A DNA stretch of 64,000 bases, taken from Aneurinibacillus sp. Ricciae_BoGa-3 (GTDB lineage Bacteria > Bacillota > Bacilli > Aneurinibacillales > Aneurinibacillaceae). The translations under genes were made by a program, and so were the position numbers. Shown here piece after piece: positions 28,604 through 38,384 of this stretch (the stretch's first letter is position 1; the number at the start of each line of letters is the position of its first letter). Where the stretch lies: positions 2,730,001 through 2,794,000 of the forward strand of contig NZ_CP116887.1 in the NCBI RefSeq assembly GCF_028421645.1. Reading direction: 5' to 3'. The notes under the pieces are model-generated. The model worked only from the letters and a program-made list of their open reading frames with translations, was not told the origin of the DNA and did not search any database.

Positions 28604-29392
28604 CTATGACACTGTGGCTTCGTTCTTTACATCTCTGTGGGTGACCGTCAGGTAGCCGACAAGTACAAGGATAATAATTGTTAAGCAAAGGCTGACCGGA
28701 CCTGTGCCCAGCCCAAGACCACCGCGACCATGAGGCACCGAGATCCAGTCCGAAAACGAGGCCCCTACCGGACGCGTCATGATATAGGCGAACCAGAAGG
28801 CGAAAATCTCATTTAGACCAAACAACCAATAGCCAAGAGCTGGGATAGCAAGCAAGATGGCAAACAGCACACCCGAGGAGAAGTAACCTAAGTGCATGGT
28901 ATACGCGGTCATATCTCCAGCAGCAGTGCCAAGTGCGAACGTGCCTAGTACGGTGCACCAGTAATATACCTCTCGCTTACGGGTGTAGATACTGTGTATA
29001 GAGAGAGTCTTCTCAGTCTTATGCCAAGTTACGAAAATAACGGTCAGCGCCACAGCAAAGAACAAGGTTGATACAAGGTAGGGGATGCCCAGCACAACGT
29101 GCATAACATCGGCATCCATCGTGCCAAATATACTGACCATGACCACAACCAACCAGTAGATCCATGCCACAAATCGGCGTACTGCGAACTGTAGAGCCAG
29201 CGATGCTACTAGGCCAATTCCCCCGAGAGCTACTGCAATTATTGGATTGATGTGATTGACTAGATAATCAGAGAACACCTCGCCCATTCCAGTGGTCAGC
29301 ACTTTGGTAATCCAGAAGTACATCGTAATTTCCGGAACCTTAGTAGCGATCTGCTGAGCAGGATAAGTGGTGGCTGATAACGGCTTATTCAT
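28604..29392 (-). CDS. COG4705-family membrane protein
   Basis: The 262-residue protein has about eight predicted membrane helices in two similar halves: ATKVPEITMYFWITKVLTTGMGE and, later, REVYYWCTVLGTFALGTAAGD. This internal duplication with the Gly/Thr/Glu motif is the signature of COG4705 (uncharacterised membrane-anchored proteins, some near metal-stress genes). The start follows GGAGGAAAAGAG. Its GC content (about 50%) is higher than in the AT-rich neighbours, suggesting transfer. Function unknown. Confidence 0.7.
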   Translation of the reverse strand: MNKPLSATTYPAQQIATKVPEITMYFWITKVLTTGMGEVFSDYLVNHINPIIAVALGGIGLVASLALQFAVRRFVAWIYWLVVVMVSIFGTMDADVMHVVLGIPYLVSTLFFAVALTVIFVTWHKTEKTLSIHSIYTRKREVYYWCTVLGTFALGTAAGDMTAYTMHLGYFSSGVLFAILLAIPALGYWLFGLNEIFAFWFAYIMTRPVGASFSDWISVPHGRGGLGLGTGPVSLCLTIIILVLVGYLTVTHRDVKNEATVS

Positions 29393-29436
29393 ATGCTAAC
29401 TCTTTTCCTCCAATGTTGAATTCTTTCACTAAAATA

Positions 29437-30384
29437 TTACGCCGCGACATCTCTTTTCTTAAACACAATCCAGGATAGCGCATTAAAAATTAAGAAATAA
29501 ACAAGTATAACTGTAACGGAAAACGATAGCGTCATGCCTGGAATATTAGGTGTACCATTGAGGTATTGGGTCAAATCCGTGTTTTCAAACAAATAGTATT
29601 TTGCCCAGCTAAATTGAGATAAGAAACTAACAATGCTTGATCCAGCAAACATAATGCCCACAGATAACGCAATCGCAATAGAACTACTACGAAATACGGT
29701 AGAAATCATAAAAGCCATCGTCACCGTTATAATCATCTGTACACATTGATATAAATAGGTGCTAATCGCTTCTTGAACAATATTTTTAGTATGAACAATG
29801 CCATCATTAGATGCATACACATAAGGCACACCTACATCATGGAACCCTTGTAATGCACCTGATACGATAAACGCACTAATAAATAAAACCAGTAAAAGTA
29901 GTACCGAAAACACTACAGTTGCTACATATTTAGAAAGTAGAATTTTAGAACGGGATACCGGGCGAATTAGCAGCAATTTAATCGTTCCCGAACTAAACTC
30001 ACCTGCCACACTATCTGCTGCAATCACAACCGTAAAGACGGTAACAACGATAACGAGATCAGCTGCCTTTAACATGTTGCCCCACAACGTCTCATCCGTA
30101 GGCGGTAAATTATGCGTTAAGTGATATTGGTTTACATGGATTCGTGATGTCACTCGTGCTTTCCAGTCATTTCCCCGATTCATAACTGTTAGCATCCGCT
30201 GGTCGTCTTTAATCTGTTGTTGTAAGTTTGTTTTCCAATTTGCATTGGCTATTTGAGCAGGCTTTACTGTAAAGTGTTGAGCGGTTAAAAACCCTATCGT
30301 CGTGAGAACTAAGGCTACAACCAGCATCCATGTTCGTAAACGCCGATAAATTTTCATATTTTCATTCATCAATAGATTAAGCAA
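29437..30384 (-). CDS. bcrB: ABC-2-type permease, bacitracin-exporter-like (BcrB)
   Basis: 315 residues with six or so membrane helices. The N-terminal NENMKIYRRLRTWMLVVAL is characteristic of BcrB/YhcI permeases, followed by a large external loop and GEFSSGTIKLLLIRPVSRSKIL, the ABC-2 cytoplasmic motif. The TTG start at 30384 overlaps the stop of the upstream ATPase gene by eight bases (site GGGGAG), so the pair is translationally coupled. With the ATPase (30377) and a BcrC-like phosphatase (31505) it resembles bcrABC bacitracin resistance. Confidence 0.8.
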   Translation of the reverse strand: MLNLLMNENMKIYRRLRTWMLVVALVLTTIGFLTAQHFTVKPAQIANANWKTNLQQQIKDDQRMLTVMNRGNDWKARVTSRIHVNQYHLTHNLPPTDETLWGNMLKAADLVIVVTVFTVVIAADSVAGEFSSGTIKLLLIRPVSRSKILLSKYVATVVFSVLLLLVLFISAFIVSGALQGFHDVGVPYVYASNDGIVHTKNIVQEAISTYLYQCVQMIITVTMAFMISTVFRSSSIAIALSVGIMFAGSSIVSFLSQFSWAKYYLFENTDLTQYLNGTPNIPGMTLSFSVTVILVYFLIFNALSWIVFKKRDVAA

Positions 30385-31297
30385 TTTGATCACTCCCCGT
30401 AACTTGCAAGAATTTTTCTTCCAAAGATGGAGTAATCTTTTTAATTCCATAAACCTTAATTCCAGATTTAACCAAAGTTTCATTAATTACCGCAATTTGT
30501 TCTTTGTCTAACAAGCATTCCACGCCATCTTCTACTTTCTTTGGTTGAGCTGACTGGTGTGACGCTAGTATTTTAAAAGCCAATTCAATATTATCAAGCT
30601 CAAATAGAACAGAACTACTTGTTTCCTCATTCATAATGTCTCTAATGGATTGAACATCAATGAGTTTTCCTTCCTGGATAATCGCTACCCGGTCACACAT
30701 CAGTTGCATCTCAGACAGCAAGTGACTTGATACTAGGACAGAAATCCCTTCCTCTCGCGTTAATGTATGCAAATAATCCCTCAGTTCTCGAATACCTGCT
30801 GGGTCGAGTCCGTTTGTTGGCTCATCTAAAATAAGAAGGGACGGTTGATGTAACAAAGCTTGCGCCACCCCTAACCGCTGTCTCATGCCTAGTGAATAGG
30901 TTTTAACTTTGTCACGGATGCGATTTTCTAAACCTACCAATTGAATAACCGCTTCAATACGTTCCTTCGTAACGCCTGGTACCATCCGTGCAAAATGAAT
31001 CAAATTATCATACCCGCTCAAGAATTTATACATCTCAGGATTCTCTACAATGGCTCCTACCTTAACGATCGCCCTTTCGAAATTGGTTGTGATACTATGC
31101 CCACCGATTAACACATCCCCTTCTGTAATGCTCATTAAACCTACCATCATTCTTATGGTAGTCGTTTTTCCCGCTCCATTAGGGCCTAAAAAACCAAACA
31201 CTTCACCTTTTGGTATTTCAAAACTTAAATTGTCAATTATTGTCTTATTCCCGATTCGCTTAGTCAAGTTGCGAATCTCCAGAACAGATGTGGACAT
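30377..31297 (-). CDS. bcrA: ABC transporter ATPase, bacitracin-type (BcrA-like)
   Basis: 306 residues. Walker A GPNGAGKTT, Q-loop region, signature SLGMRQRLG and Walker B LLILDEPTNGLDPAG are all present, followed by the ~90-residue C-terminal extension usual in BcrA/YhcH proteins. The start follows GGAGGAAATCAT. It pairs with the downstream permease. Export of bacitracin or another lipid-targeting peptide is the likely role; the exact drug is inference. Confidence 0.85.
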   Translation of the reverse strand: MSTSVLEIRNLTKRIGNKTIIDNLSFEIPKGEVFGFLGPNGAGKTTTIRMMVGLMSITEGDVLIGGHSITTNFERAIVKVGAIVENPEMYKFLSGYDNLIHFARMVPGVTKERIEAVIQLVGLENRIRDKVKTYSLGMRQRLGVAQALLHQPSLLILDEPTNGLDPAGIRELRDYLHTLTREEGISVLVSSHLLSEMQLMCDRVAIIQEGKLIDVQSIRDIMNEETSSSVLFELDNIELAFKILASHQSAQPKKVEDGVECLLDKEQIAVINETLVKSGIKVYGIKKITPSLEEKFLQVTGSDQIA

Positions 31298-31420
31298 ATG
31301 ATTTCCTCCTGTGTTTCAGTCCTGTTGATCATAAATTGTTTTCATTAAATAAATCGTTATTCTTTCTTAAATTTTTCTTAATTCCTAGAAAGACGAGTAG
31401 TTACCCCATACAAAAAACCC

Positions 31421-31461
31421 GAACAAGGGACTTTTGCTAAGTGTCCTTTATTCGGGTTACC
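31421..31461. terminator. Terminator between bcrC-like and bcrA-like genes
   Basis: AACCCGAA ... TTCGGGTT long stem with inner AGGGAC / GTCCTT pairing. It lies between the BcrA-like gene's leader and the BcrC-like gene's end. Confidence 0.65.
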
Positions 31462-31504
31462 GTTCATAATTTCCAGGCGTTCTCTTCAGTGTGAAACAAG
31501 TACC

Positions 31505-32083
31505 TCAGGGTGCTTGTTTTTTTACAGTGGGTTTGTTTGGGATAATTTTGTGATAAATAGAAATGACAGCCTGTACAAGTGGTTCCAAAAGTTGTTTAAA
31601 ACGAAGAATCAAAAAGCTTGAAATACAAGCGACAACGATGGAACCTAGCACATCTCCAGGGTAATGGTGGCCAACGTAAATGCGTGAGAATCCAGTTACA
31701 ATGGCAATGGCAATCATCCATCTTCCCATTCTTGTATTGCGCATAAGCATGGCAATTGCAATGCCAAACGCACCGGATGTGTGATCACTCGGAAAGCCTG
31801 AATCAGCTGCATGTGGCAAAAGCAGATTTACATGATGCGTGACAAATGGACGGGGTTCTTTATAAATCTGGCTGATGATCACGTTGATAACCAATGCCAG
31901 TATGCCTGAAAGTCCTGCGTATAAAACGGTTCGTTTATTCCTTTCGTTGCCCGTTACCCACATGACAACCAAAAGTACAGCGAACAAGACAAGAGCATAA
32001 TTCGTAAAGAACTTCATGATACCATCTATGATGGGATGGTGTCCTGCCATTTGGTTAATGGCATGGAACAATGAATAATTCAT
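31505..32083 (-). CDS. bcrC: Undecaprenyl-diphosphate phosphatase (BcrC, PAP2 family)
   Basis: 192 residues, several membrane helices and the three PAP2 motifs: KEPRPF, PSDHTSG and SRIYVGHHYPGDV. The N-terminal MNYSLFHAINQMAG is typical of BcrC. The enzyme recycles undecaprenyl diphosphate, the target of bacitracin, giving resistance by out-competing it. The start follows GAAAGGGAGAAAT. The neighbouring BcrA/BcrB-like transporter supports a resistance function. Confidence 0.88.
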   Translation of the reverse strand: MNYSLFHAINQMAGHHPIIDGIMKFFTNYALVLFAVLLVVMWVTGNERNKRTVLYAGLSGILALVINVIISQIYKEPRPFVTHHVNLLLPHAADSGFPSDHTSGAFGIAIAMLMRNTRMGRWMIAIAIVTGFSRIYVGHHYPGDVLGSIVVACISSFLILRFKQLLEPLVQAVISIYHKIIPNKPTVKKQAP

Positions 32084-32174
32084 ATTTCTCCCTTTCTTTT
32101 TATGTTATGACGGAAAGAAAAGACTTTTAAACAGTCTTTAAAGTTCATTAAAGTATAGATTTTTTCCCATCCCA

Positions 32175-34829
32175 TTACAAGCTTCTTAATGATTGGGACA
32201 GCCCCTGCCTGGAATACTTAATCATGCCAAGTACAACGATAATCATAAACAAGAACCCTGTAACGATTAACGTCAGCAAGTATCCCCAAGGAATCTGTAA
32301 AAATTCAGGGGGTGGATCAAACACACCATTCAGTACTTTGACCAAAAGTTCAGCAATGAGCATTCCAAAACTTAGGCCAATTACGCCCCCGCCAATTAGA
32401 ACTAACAGCCCCTCACTCCAGAGAAAGGCACCGAGTTGATCACGCTTGGCGCCAATGGCAGTCAAAATAGAATAAATTCGCCTGCGTTCGTTCATGCCTA
32501 GTGCAAAAACTAACCCTGTGGCGCCTGCAATAAACAGAATGGAGAACGCAAGTTCAAGGCTTGTCAGCCCATGTAAATTAATCGAAGTAAGACTTGTACT
32601 TATCGTTCGTTGCGTTGAATTAATTTCGGTAACTTTCACGCCTGGTAAACCAGCCACTACTTTGCGAGCCTGACTGGCAAACTGTTCAGGAGCGGTATTG
32701 CAATGAATTAACAGCGTCTCATAGGCGCCGACTCCTGTTTTCTCAGCGACATAGTCCGCATTCGCCACTAAAAATGAATCTTTCGGAGCGGTCGGAAACT
32801 CTCGGACAACACCAACAAAGCGAAAAGGAATCACATGGTACTGATGGTCTCTGCCTTGTAAACGAAGGTTTAATTGATCGCCCGGCTGCAGTTGATAATC
32901 CGTTGCCGTTTCGGCCGAGACAAAAATGCCATCCCTCTCCTGAGCTAACTTAGCCAACGATGCCTTCGCATCCCCGTTTGCAAAATAAGCATTTGAGATG
33001 TGTGTTGCTTCGTTAACATGCCTTGCGTCAATGCCGAATAAATCCTGCAAATCATTCCCTACATAGGCAAAACGATGCTGCATAGGTTGAATGTTTAGTG
33101 CTCCGTTTAATTTGCTAAGCTCGTTAAGTTTGCTTGCTGGATTCGCGGCAGTCGGGCCGGATACTGTCACATCAGCCCCATTCGTTAACTGTGCATCCAC
33201 TAACGCTTGTGCGTTGTACGTCGTGTTGAAGACAGCGGTAGACGCAGCAAATGAAAAGGACAACGATACGAGGATGATCCCTCGGACGAGCAGCTTCCTT
33301 TGCCTGCTAAATGAGCTGGATACAACATGGGATAAATTATGGGCAACCGGCTTGAAAATGTTAGAAAGGATATTTCCTCCTTTATCTAATGCGAGAGTAA
33401 GCAGCCTTATAAAGAGAAGCGTGCCCCCCAGCCATAGACAAAACGGTGCGATGAAGGCTTCATAATGCACGGAAGTTTGCGCGACTCCTTCCGGTGCAAG
33501 CACAAGTTGATATCCAGAGTTGGCTGAATTCGCAAAAGATAGAGCAGAAATAAGAAGCAGGATCAGATCCAAATAGATACGGCCCCACACAGGTTTGGTT
33601 TTTCTGCCGACGATTGCTTTCGCGGAAACGACGGTGGAATATTTCGCATCTTTCCATGCTGGGGATAAGATAGAGAAGATAGATAGTAAGAATCCGGCTA
33701 CTGCTGCCAGCACAATCCAAATAATCGTTGCAGTGTTGTAGATCCAGGCTGCACCTGTGATAGATTTTGAAGTAAAAATAGACAATACCAATCCTGCTAT
33801 CACACCGACGATTCCAACCCATACAGCCTCAACGATCGCAAATTTCAACACTTGCGCTACCGATGCGCCACGCGTGCGGAGCAGAGCTTGCTGTTCACGC
33901 CTCAACTGTGATCCGGAAGCCGCAATATAAATCGTCAGCAATGCGGCTAAGATAGCACCGGGCAGACCCAAGAACAGAATGAGAATTCTCGCATATAAAG
34001 CATCTTCTCTTACCCCATCTAATCTTGCTGCGAGATTGTTGCCCACTATTCCACTACCCGATATTAATGCTTCCACATGGTTCGCTAACTGTTGAACGTA
34101 AACATAAGCCGCGGTTGGATCCGGCGGAAGATTGTGTGGAATTGTTAAGTGAAGCTGAGTTTTGACAGAATCGGGCCGTATATTCATCTGTTGATCAAAA
34201 ATTTGATGCCACTGTGAAGTTGGCAACAACAAAACATTATCCGGCGGCGCTTGCGGTGCTGCGTTTGATGGCACACCTACCGCTTGAAATAAAGAATCGG
34301 CATTAGGCAAATCAATTACCCCGTCAATCTTTACCTTTACAGGGGGCAATCCTACACGCTTAATTGTTACGTGATCACCGACGGAAACATGGAGGTTCGC
34401 AGCCGTTTGCTGCGCGATCAGCACGCCGTCCGTTGAGCCAAGTAAAGAACGGATTTGTGAAGGAAAAAGGCGGCTGTACTCCGGAGAAACGCCGAGCACC
34501 TGTCCTGTTCCAGTTGTTTGTGTGGTTCCGCCTGCTGCGGCTGAAAAACCGGATGCACTGGCATAAAAAACCTGTGAGAGCGAGTGGTAGGAATTTGTCG
34601 CTTCAACGGCTTTGATAACTTTATCCTTGTCGGAAGAATGGGAGAGCTGAATCTGCCAGTCAACCGGTACGTCTTTAACGGCTCTGTCAGTCATAACAGA
34701 GTCGCTAGAAGTGATAAAGGCACCAAGCGATACCAACAGAGCCACCGTTAAAGCAACACCTACTATGGCACCCCACATTCGTATGCTATTTCGCATGAAC
34801 AACCCTTTAACCCAAATTACATAATTCAC
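32175..34829 (-). CDS. FtsX/MacB-type ABC permease
   Basis: About 884 residues; two FtsX domains with membrane blocks near each end and large external regions (LLRTRGASVAQV and the second-half AIGAKRDQLGAF are the FtsX motifs). The GTG start at 34829 overlaps the TGA of the ATPase gene (GTGA). Such permeases with ATPases of the LolD/MacB type export lipoproteins, peptides or act as mechanotransmitters. Here two ATPases and a lipoprotein lie upstream in the same operon. Confidence 0.85.
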   Translation of the reverse strand: MNYVIWVKGLFMRNSIRMWGAIVGVALTVALLVSLGAFITSSDSVMTDRAVKDVPVDWQIQLSHSSDKDKVIKAVEATNSYHSLSQVFYASASGFSAAAGGTTQTTGTGQVLGVSPEYSRLFPSQIRSLLGSTDGVLIAQQTAANLHVSVGDHVTIKRVGLPPVKVKIDGVIDLPNADSLFQAVGVPSNAAPQAPPDNVLLLPTSQWHQIFDQQMNIRPDSVKTQLHLTIPHNLPPDPTAAYVYVQQLANHVEALISGSGIVGNNLAARLDGVREDALYARILILFLGLPGAILAALLTIYIAASGSQLRREQQALLRTRGASVAQVLKFAIVEAVWVGIVGVIAGLVLSIFTSKSITGAAWIYNTATIIWIVLAAVAGFLLSIFSILSPAWKDAKYSTVVSAKAIVGRKTKPVWGRIYLDLILLLISALSFANSANSGYQLVLAPEGVAQTSVHYEAFIAPFCLWLGGTLLFIRLLTLALDKGGNILSNIFKPVAHNLSHVVSSSFSRQRKLLVRGIILVSLSFSFAASTAVFNTTYNAQALVDAQLTNGADVTVSGPTAANPASKLNELSKLNGALNIQPMQHRFAYVGNDLQDLFGIDARHVNEATHISNAYFANGDAKASLAKLAQERDGIFVSAETATDYQLQPGDQLNLRLQGRDHQYHVIPFRFVGVVREFPTAPKDSFLVANADYVAEKTGVGAYETLLIHCNTAPEQFASQARKVVAGLPGVKVTEINSTQRTISTSLTSINLHGLTSLELAFSILFIAGATGLVFALGMNERRRIYSILTAIGAKRDQLGAFLWSEGLLVLIGGGVIGLSFGMLIAELLVKVLNGVFDPPPEFLQIPWGYLLTLIVTGFLFMIIVVLGMIKYSRQGLSQSLRSL

Positions 34830-35499
34830 GCGCCTTCCACCTCCAGTCTGCCCCGGTACATGTGCCACTTCATATCAAACCGCTGCGCTATTTCCGGATC
34901 ATGGGTGGCAACCACAATCGCCGCCCCCGTTTCATTCAGACTCGCGAACAGCGTATCCATCATAAAATTTGCAGTCGGATGGTCCAATTGGCCTATCGGT
35001 TCATCTGCTAAGATGAGTTGCGGTTTGCCTGCCAGCGCTCTTGCTACAGCTACTCTCTGGGCCTGCCCTCCTGAAAGTTCCTCAGGCAATTTATGGGCGA
35101 GGTAGTGCATATTCAACTGCTCCAAGGCGTTCATCGCTTCCGTTCTTGCCGACTTTGTGTCTGTATTCATGAGAAGAAGGGGAAGTTCGACATTTTCAAC
35201 AACAGAGAGAGGGGCGACGAGGCTCGGCATTTGAAAAATAAAGCTTATATGATAGGGGCGGAGAAAATCTTTTTCCCCTAAAATGGGCCAGCTAATCGTT
35301 CCTTTCGTAGGTGATTCAAGTCCGCCTAACACTTGAAGAAGGGTTGACTTACCGCTGCCAGAGGGCCCCATTAACGCAATTTGATCGCCTGGTTTTATTT
35401 CACACGTAGCAGATTCCAACGCCACGACTTCTGTTTGTCCATTTCGGTAGGAACAGCCGATATCTGTTGCTTCAATAGCAGTTGCTCGTTTTTTGTCAT
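34826..35499 (-). CDS. ABC transporter ATPase 2 (LolD/MacB type), apparent N-terminal frameshift
   Basis: Walker A GPSGSGKST, signature LSGGQAQRVAVARAL and Walker B LILADEP are intact. The normal first strand (EATDIGCSYRNGQTEVVAL) lies upstream of the first in-frame start (GTG 35425). With one extra A in ACAAAAAACG (T6 at 35489-35494 on the plus strand), ATG at 35499, inside the overlap TGATG with the previous gene's stop, would read MTKKRATAIEATDIGC. It is either a sequencing error or a real -1 lesion. Confidence 0.75.
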
Positions 35500-36158
35500 C
35501 ACATGATTACCCTTCCATCATTTAAATGTACAATTCGGTCTGCACGCCGTCCAAGCATTTTACTATGGGTGGCAATTAGAACAGCACCGCCCTTTTTTCG
35601 ATGCTGATCAAATAATTCAAGAATAGCCATCTCAGTTTGTGCATCGACTTCTCCCGTAGGTTCGTCCGCTAACAAGATGGAAGGGTCTTTCGAGATTGCA
35701 ACAGCCAGGCCTGCCCGCGCTGCTTCTCCGCCTGACAATTGGGATGGATAAGCCTTTTTTCGATGGCTCAGGCCTACCATTTCGATTAATTGGTTTAAGT
35801 ATTCCCTATTTGCTTTCTTTGCTAGTTTCATTTGCAACTGTACATTCTCCTCAACTGTGAGGTGGTTGAACAGATTACCCGATTGTTTTAAAATGCCGAT
35901 GTGCTTCGCTCGCACGGCTGCACGCACGGTTTCTGGCCGGCGGGTTAGACGATTTCCTTGCAGTTCCACGTATCCGCCATCAGGTTCATCCAAACCGACA
36001 AGGCATGACAGTAACGTTGACTTACCGCTGCCTGAGGGGCCCATCAGCGCGACCATTTCCCCTGATTCGATCGAGATGTTTACTCCTTTTAGAGCCAGGG
36101 TTTCATCTTCTTCTGTATGATAAAATTTATAAATATCATGGGCGGCCAAGACCGGCAT
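35499..36158 (-). CDS. ABC transporter ATPase 1 (LolD/MacB type)
   Basis: 219 residues. Walker A GPSGSGKST, signature LSGGEAARAGLAVA and Walker B ILLADEP with the following His. The N-terminus MPVLAAHDIYKFYHTEEDE is standard for LolD-type ATPases. The stop overlaps the start of ATPase 2. Two ATPases with one large FtsX permease suggest a heterodimeric transporter, possibly lipoprotein or peptide export. Confidence 0.88.
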   Translation of the reverse strand: MPVLAAHDIYKFYHTEEDETLALKGVNISIESGEMVALMGPSGSGKSTLLSCLVGLDEPDGGYVELQGNRLTRRPETVRAAVRAKHIGILKQSGNLFNHLTVEENVQLQMKLAKKANREYLNQLIEMVGLSHRKKAYPSQLSGGEAARAGLAVAISKDPSILLADEPTGEVDAQTEMAILELFDQHRKKGGAVLIATHSKMLGRRADRIVHLNDGRVIM

Positions 36159-36871
36159 CTATTTCCACCTCCAGCTCTCGGACATTTTCTTCCATTGATC
36201 CACATTGTCTGCTCCCAGCGGTGCCCATAATGTGAAAGCTGCAACCTTGCCATTCCTGGAGAAATAGAAGCTTTCGTTTTCTAACCGAATTTGCTTGTTG
36301 GTGACCGGATTGGGGTCAGAGTTGGCATTAAACTTCACTTCTACCGCTCTGCCACCGGGAAGTGCCACTTCTTTTGTTTCCACGATTTGAACAGCACGCC
36401 CTTTTGCGACTAAATGCTGCACTTCATTTTTCTTAAAATTGTCTAATGTGAAAGGGTGGCTACTGGCTGAAACGACTGTTTTTACGCCGTCGAACTTATC
36501 TGTATAGCTCACATCTGTCCCGTTCTCTGTCCTGGACCAGCCTTCAGGCGTTGCAAAGGAATAACCGCCTTTTGCTGATGTATACGTAACGAAGGCTTGC
36601 GAGTCGGGAATATCTCCTACAGGGTTTTTTTCCGGTGCTAGAGGTTGTTCATTACTCTTCACCGGCTTCTCCGCAGCTCCTGTATTTCCTGATTTAGTGG
36701 AGCTGGCCGTTGCTAAATGCGCAGCGGTGTTTGACTGGCTGGATTTATTGGCCGACGCCTGATTTTTATCCGTAGTACTGTTTGGACTAGACGTTGCCGA
36801 AGGCTGATCGCTGGCACACCCTGCAAGAAAAAAAGCATCGTTACTGCCCCGATTCCCATTTTCTTTCCCAT
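36159..36871 (-). CDS. Lipoprotein, apparent frameshift in the signal peptide
   Basis: The start ATG at 36871 follows GGAGGGATTCAAAA and reads MGKKMGIGAVTMLFF. With one more base in the A7 run (36828-36834) it continues LAGCASDQPSATS, a clear lipobox with Cys after LAG, a Ser/Thr/Asn-rich linker and a globular PsbP-like domain (GYSFATPEGWSR, FYFSRNGKVAAFTLWAPLGADN). Without the base the lipobox is lost. It is the first gene of the transporter operon, likely its extracellular partner. Confidence 0.75.
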
Positions 36872-37016
36872 TTTTGAATCCCTCCTGCTATTTGTTTTCA
36901 CCGTTCATTATGGTTTTGCCAAATAATAGGTGGGTTGCACCAATATTAGAATTGAATGAGAATAGAACAAGAAATTTTCATAATAAGAAAGCACAGGGCG
37001 AATGGCAGCTTTGTGC

Positions 37017-38384
37017 TTAATGTGTTAATCCGTGTCCTCTTCTTGGTAATTTGATGATCACTTCGGTACCCATTCCTTCTTCTGATAAAACTTCTACCGT
37101 GCCTTGGTGCTGATTTACTATGGATTTTGCGATAGGCAGGCCAAGTCCGGTTCCTCCCGTCTTGCGAGCGCGGGAAGCATCCACACGGTAAAATCTCTCG
37201 AAAACATTCTCAATTTCATCTTTTGGTATACCGATGCCGTAATCGATGACACGTATGATGGTTTGTTTTTGATTCTGGCTTATGTGTATTTCCACAGCTT
37301 TCTTACTGTACTTAAGCGCATTATCTATTAAGATAAGAAGCAGCTGTTTTATTTTTAGGGAGTCTCCAAAAATCATTATCGAAGGAGAATCTGGCGTTAT
37401 CTTAATTGAACGGTTATATAAATCAGCGAGTAATTTACCAACATTGTTACATAGCTCAACCAGGTCGAATTCATGAAACGAAAGGTTATTTTCTTGTTCA
37501 GAGGAAGTCAGATCGAGCATTTGTTTTGTGAGTTTTTTCATATGAATCGCTTCTTCATGTATGGAGCCAATGGCTTCTTTCTGAACTTCTGCGTCGTTCA
37601 TGCCCCACCGCAACAACATATTCGTATAGCTTTCAATAATGGTCAGGGGCGTTTTCAATTCATGAGAGGCATCGGAAACAAACTGGCGTTGCTTCATAAA
37701 GCTCATCTGCAGCCGCTCAATCATGTGATTGAAAGTAGAGATAAGTTGATAGATTTCGTCCTGGGGCTTTTCCTCTACGCGAATTTTTTTAAATGTTAAA
37801 CTCTCTTCAATTTCCTTCATGGTAAGAATCATATTAGAGAGCGGGCGCAGCATCATTTTGGACAGCAGCATACTGCTCATAATGGTGAGAAGGACAGCAC
37901 CCAGTGAGGAGAAAAGCAAGAGAGAAATGAGCGTGCTTATATTCCCTTCCAATGACACCAGTTTTTCTCCCATTTCTAATGTACCTATGGCTCTTCCTTC
38001 AACAACAATCGGGGAACGTACGATGAGGATTTGATGTCCATTTACCGAGTAGAGATCAGAACTCGATGCCGGAGTGAATTTGCCCGCGATCTTGGTCACA
38101 TCCAGATCATCTGTCAGCTGGTTTACCATGTCCCCTTCTTTGTCCACTACCCGAATCATGGAGTTGTCCGGTAAAAAGGTTTGGAGCAGATTCTCTTTAT
38201 GCTGTGTCAGTAAAATACTTGGCTGGACATTCTCCACCACATTGTCTGCCTTTGATACTAACATTTCCTTTTCATTTGCTGTGGTTATTTTAATGAACAA
38301 GAAATAAATAATAAAATTAACGAGGATTAAAATGCAGATGACTAGGATGGAAGTATACAAGGATATCTTTACTTTAAAACTCAT
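37017..38384 (-). CDS. Sensor histidine kinase
   Basis: 455 residues: two membrane helices (~7-32 and ~152-175) around an extracytoplasmic sensor, a HAMP segment, HisKA with ASHELKTPLT (His241) and an ATPase domain with NALKYS, DYGIGIP and TGGTGLGLPI. The start overlaps the regulator's stop (ATGA). It senses an unknown envelope signal; the transporter operon downstream is a probable target. Confidence 0.93.
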   Translation of the reverse strand: MSFKVKISLYTSILVICILILVNFIIYFLFIKITTANEKEMLVSKADNVVENVQPSILLTQHKENLLQTFLPDNSMIRVVDKEGDMVNQLTDDLDVTKIAGKFTPASSSDLYSVNGHQILIVRSPIVVEGRAIGTLEMGEKLVSLEGNISTLISLLLFSSLGAVLLTIMSSMLLSKMMLRPLSNMILTMKEIEESLTFKKIRVEEKPQDEIYQLISTFNHMIERLQMSFMKQRQFVSDASHELKTPLTIIESYTNMLLRWGMNDAEVQKEAIGSIHEEAIHMKKLTKQMLDLTSSEQENNLSFHEFDLVELCNNVGKLLADLYNRSIKITPDSPSIMIFGDSLKIKQLLLILIDNALKYSKKAVEIHISQNQKQTIIRVIDYGIGIPKDEIENVFERFYRVDASRARKTGGTGLGLPIAKSIVNQHQGTVEVLSEEGMGTEVIIKLPRRGHGLTH

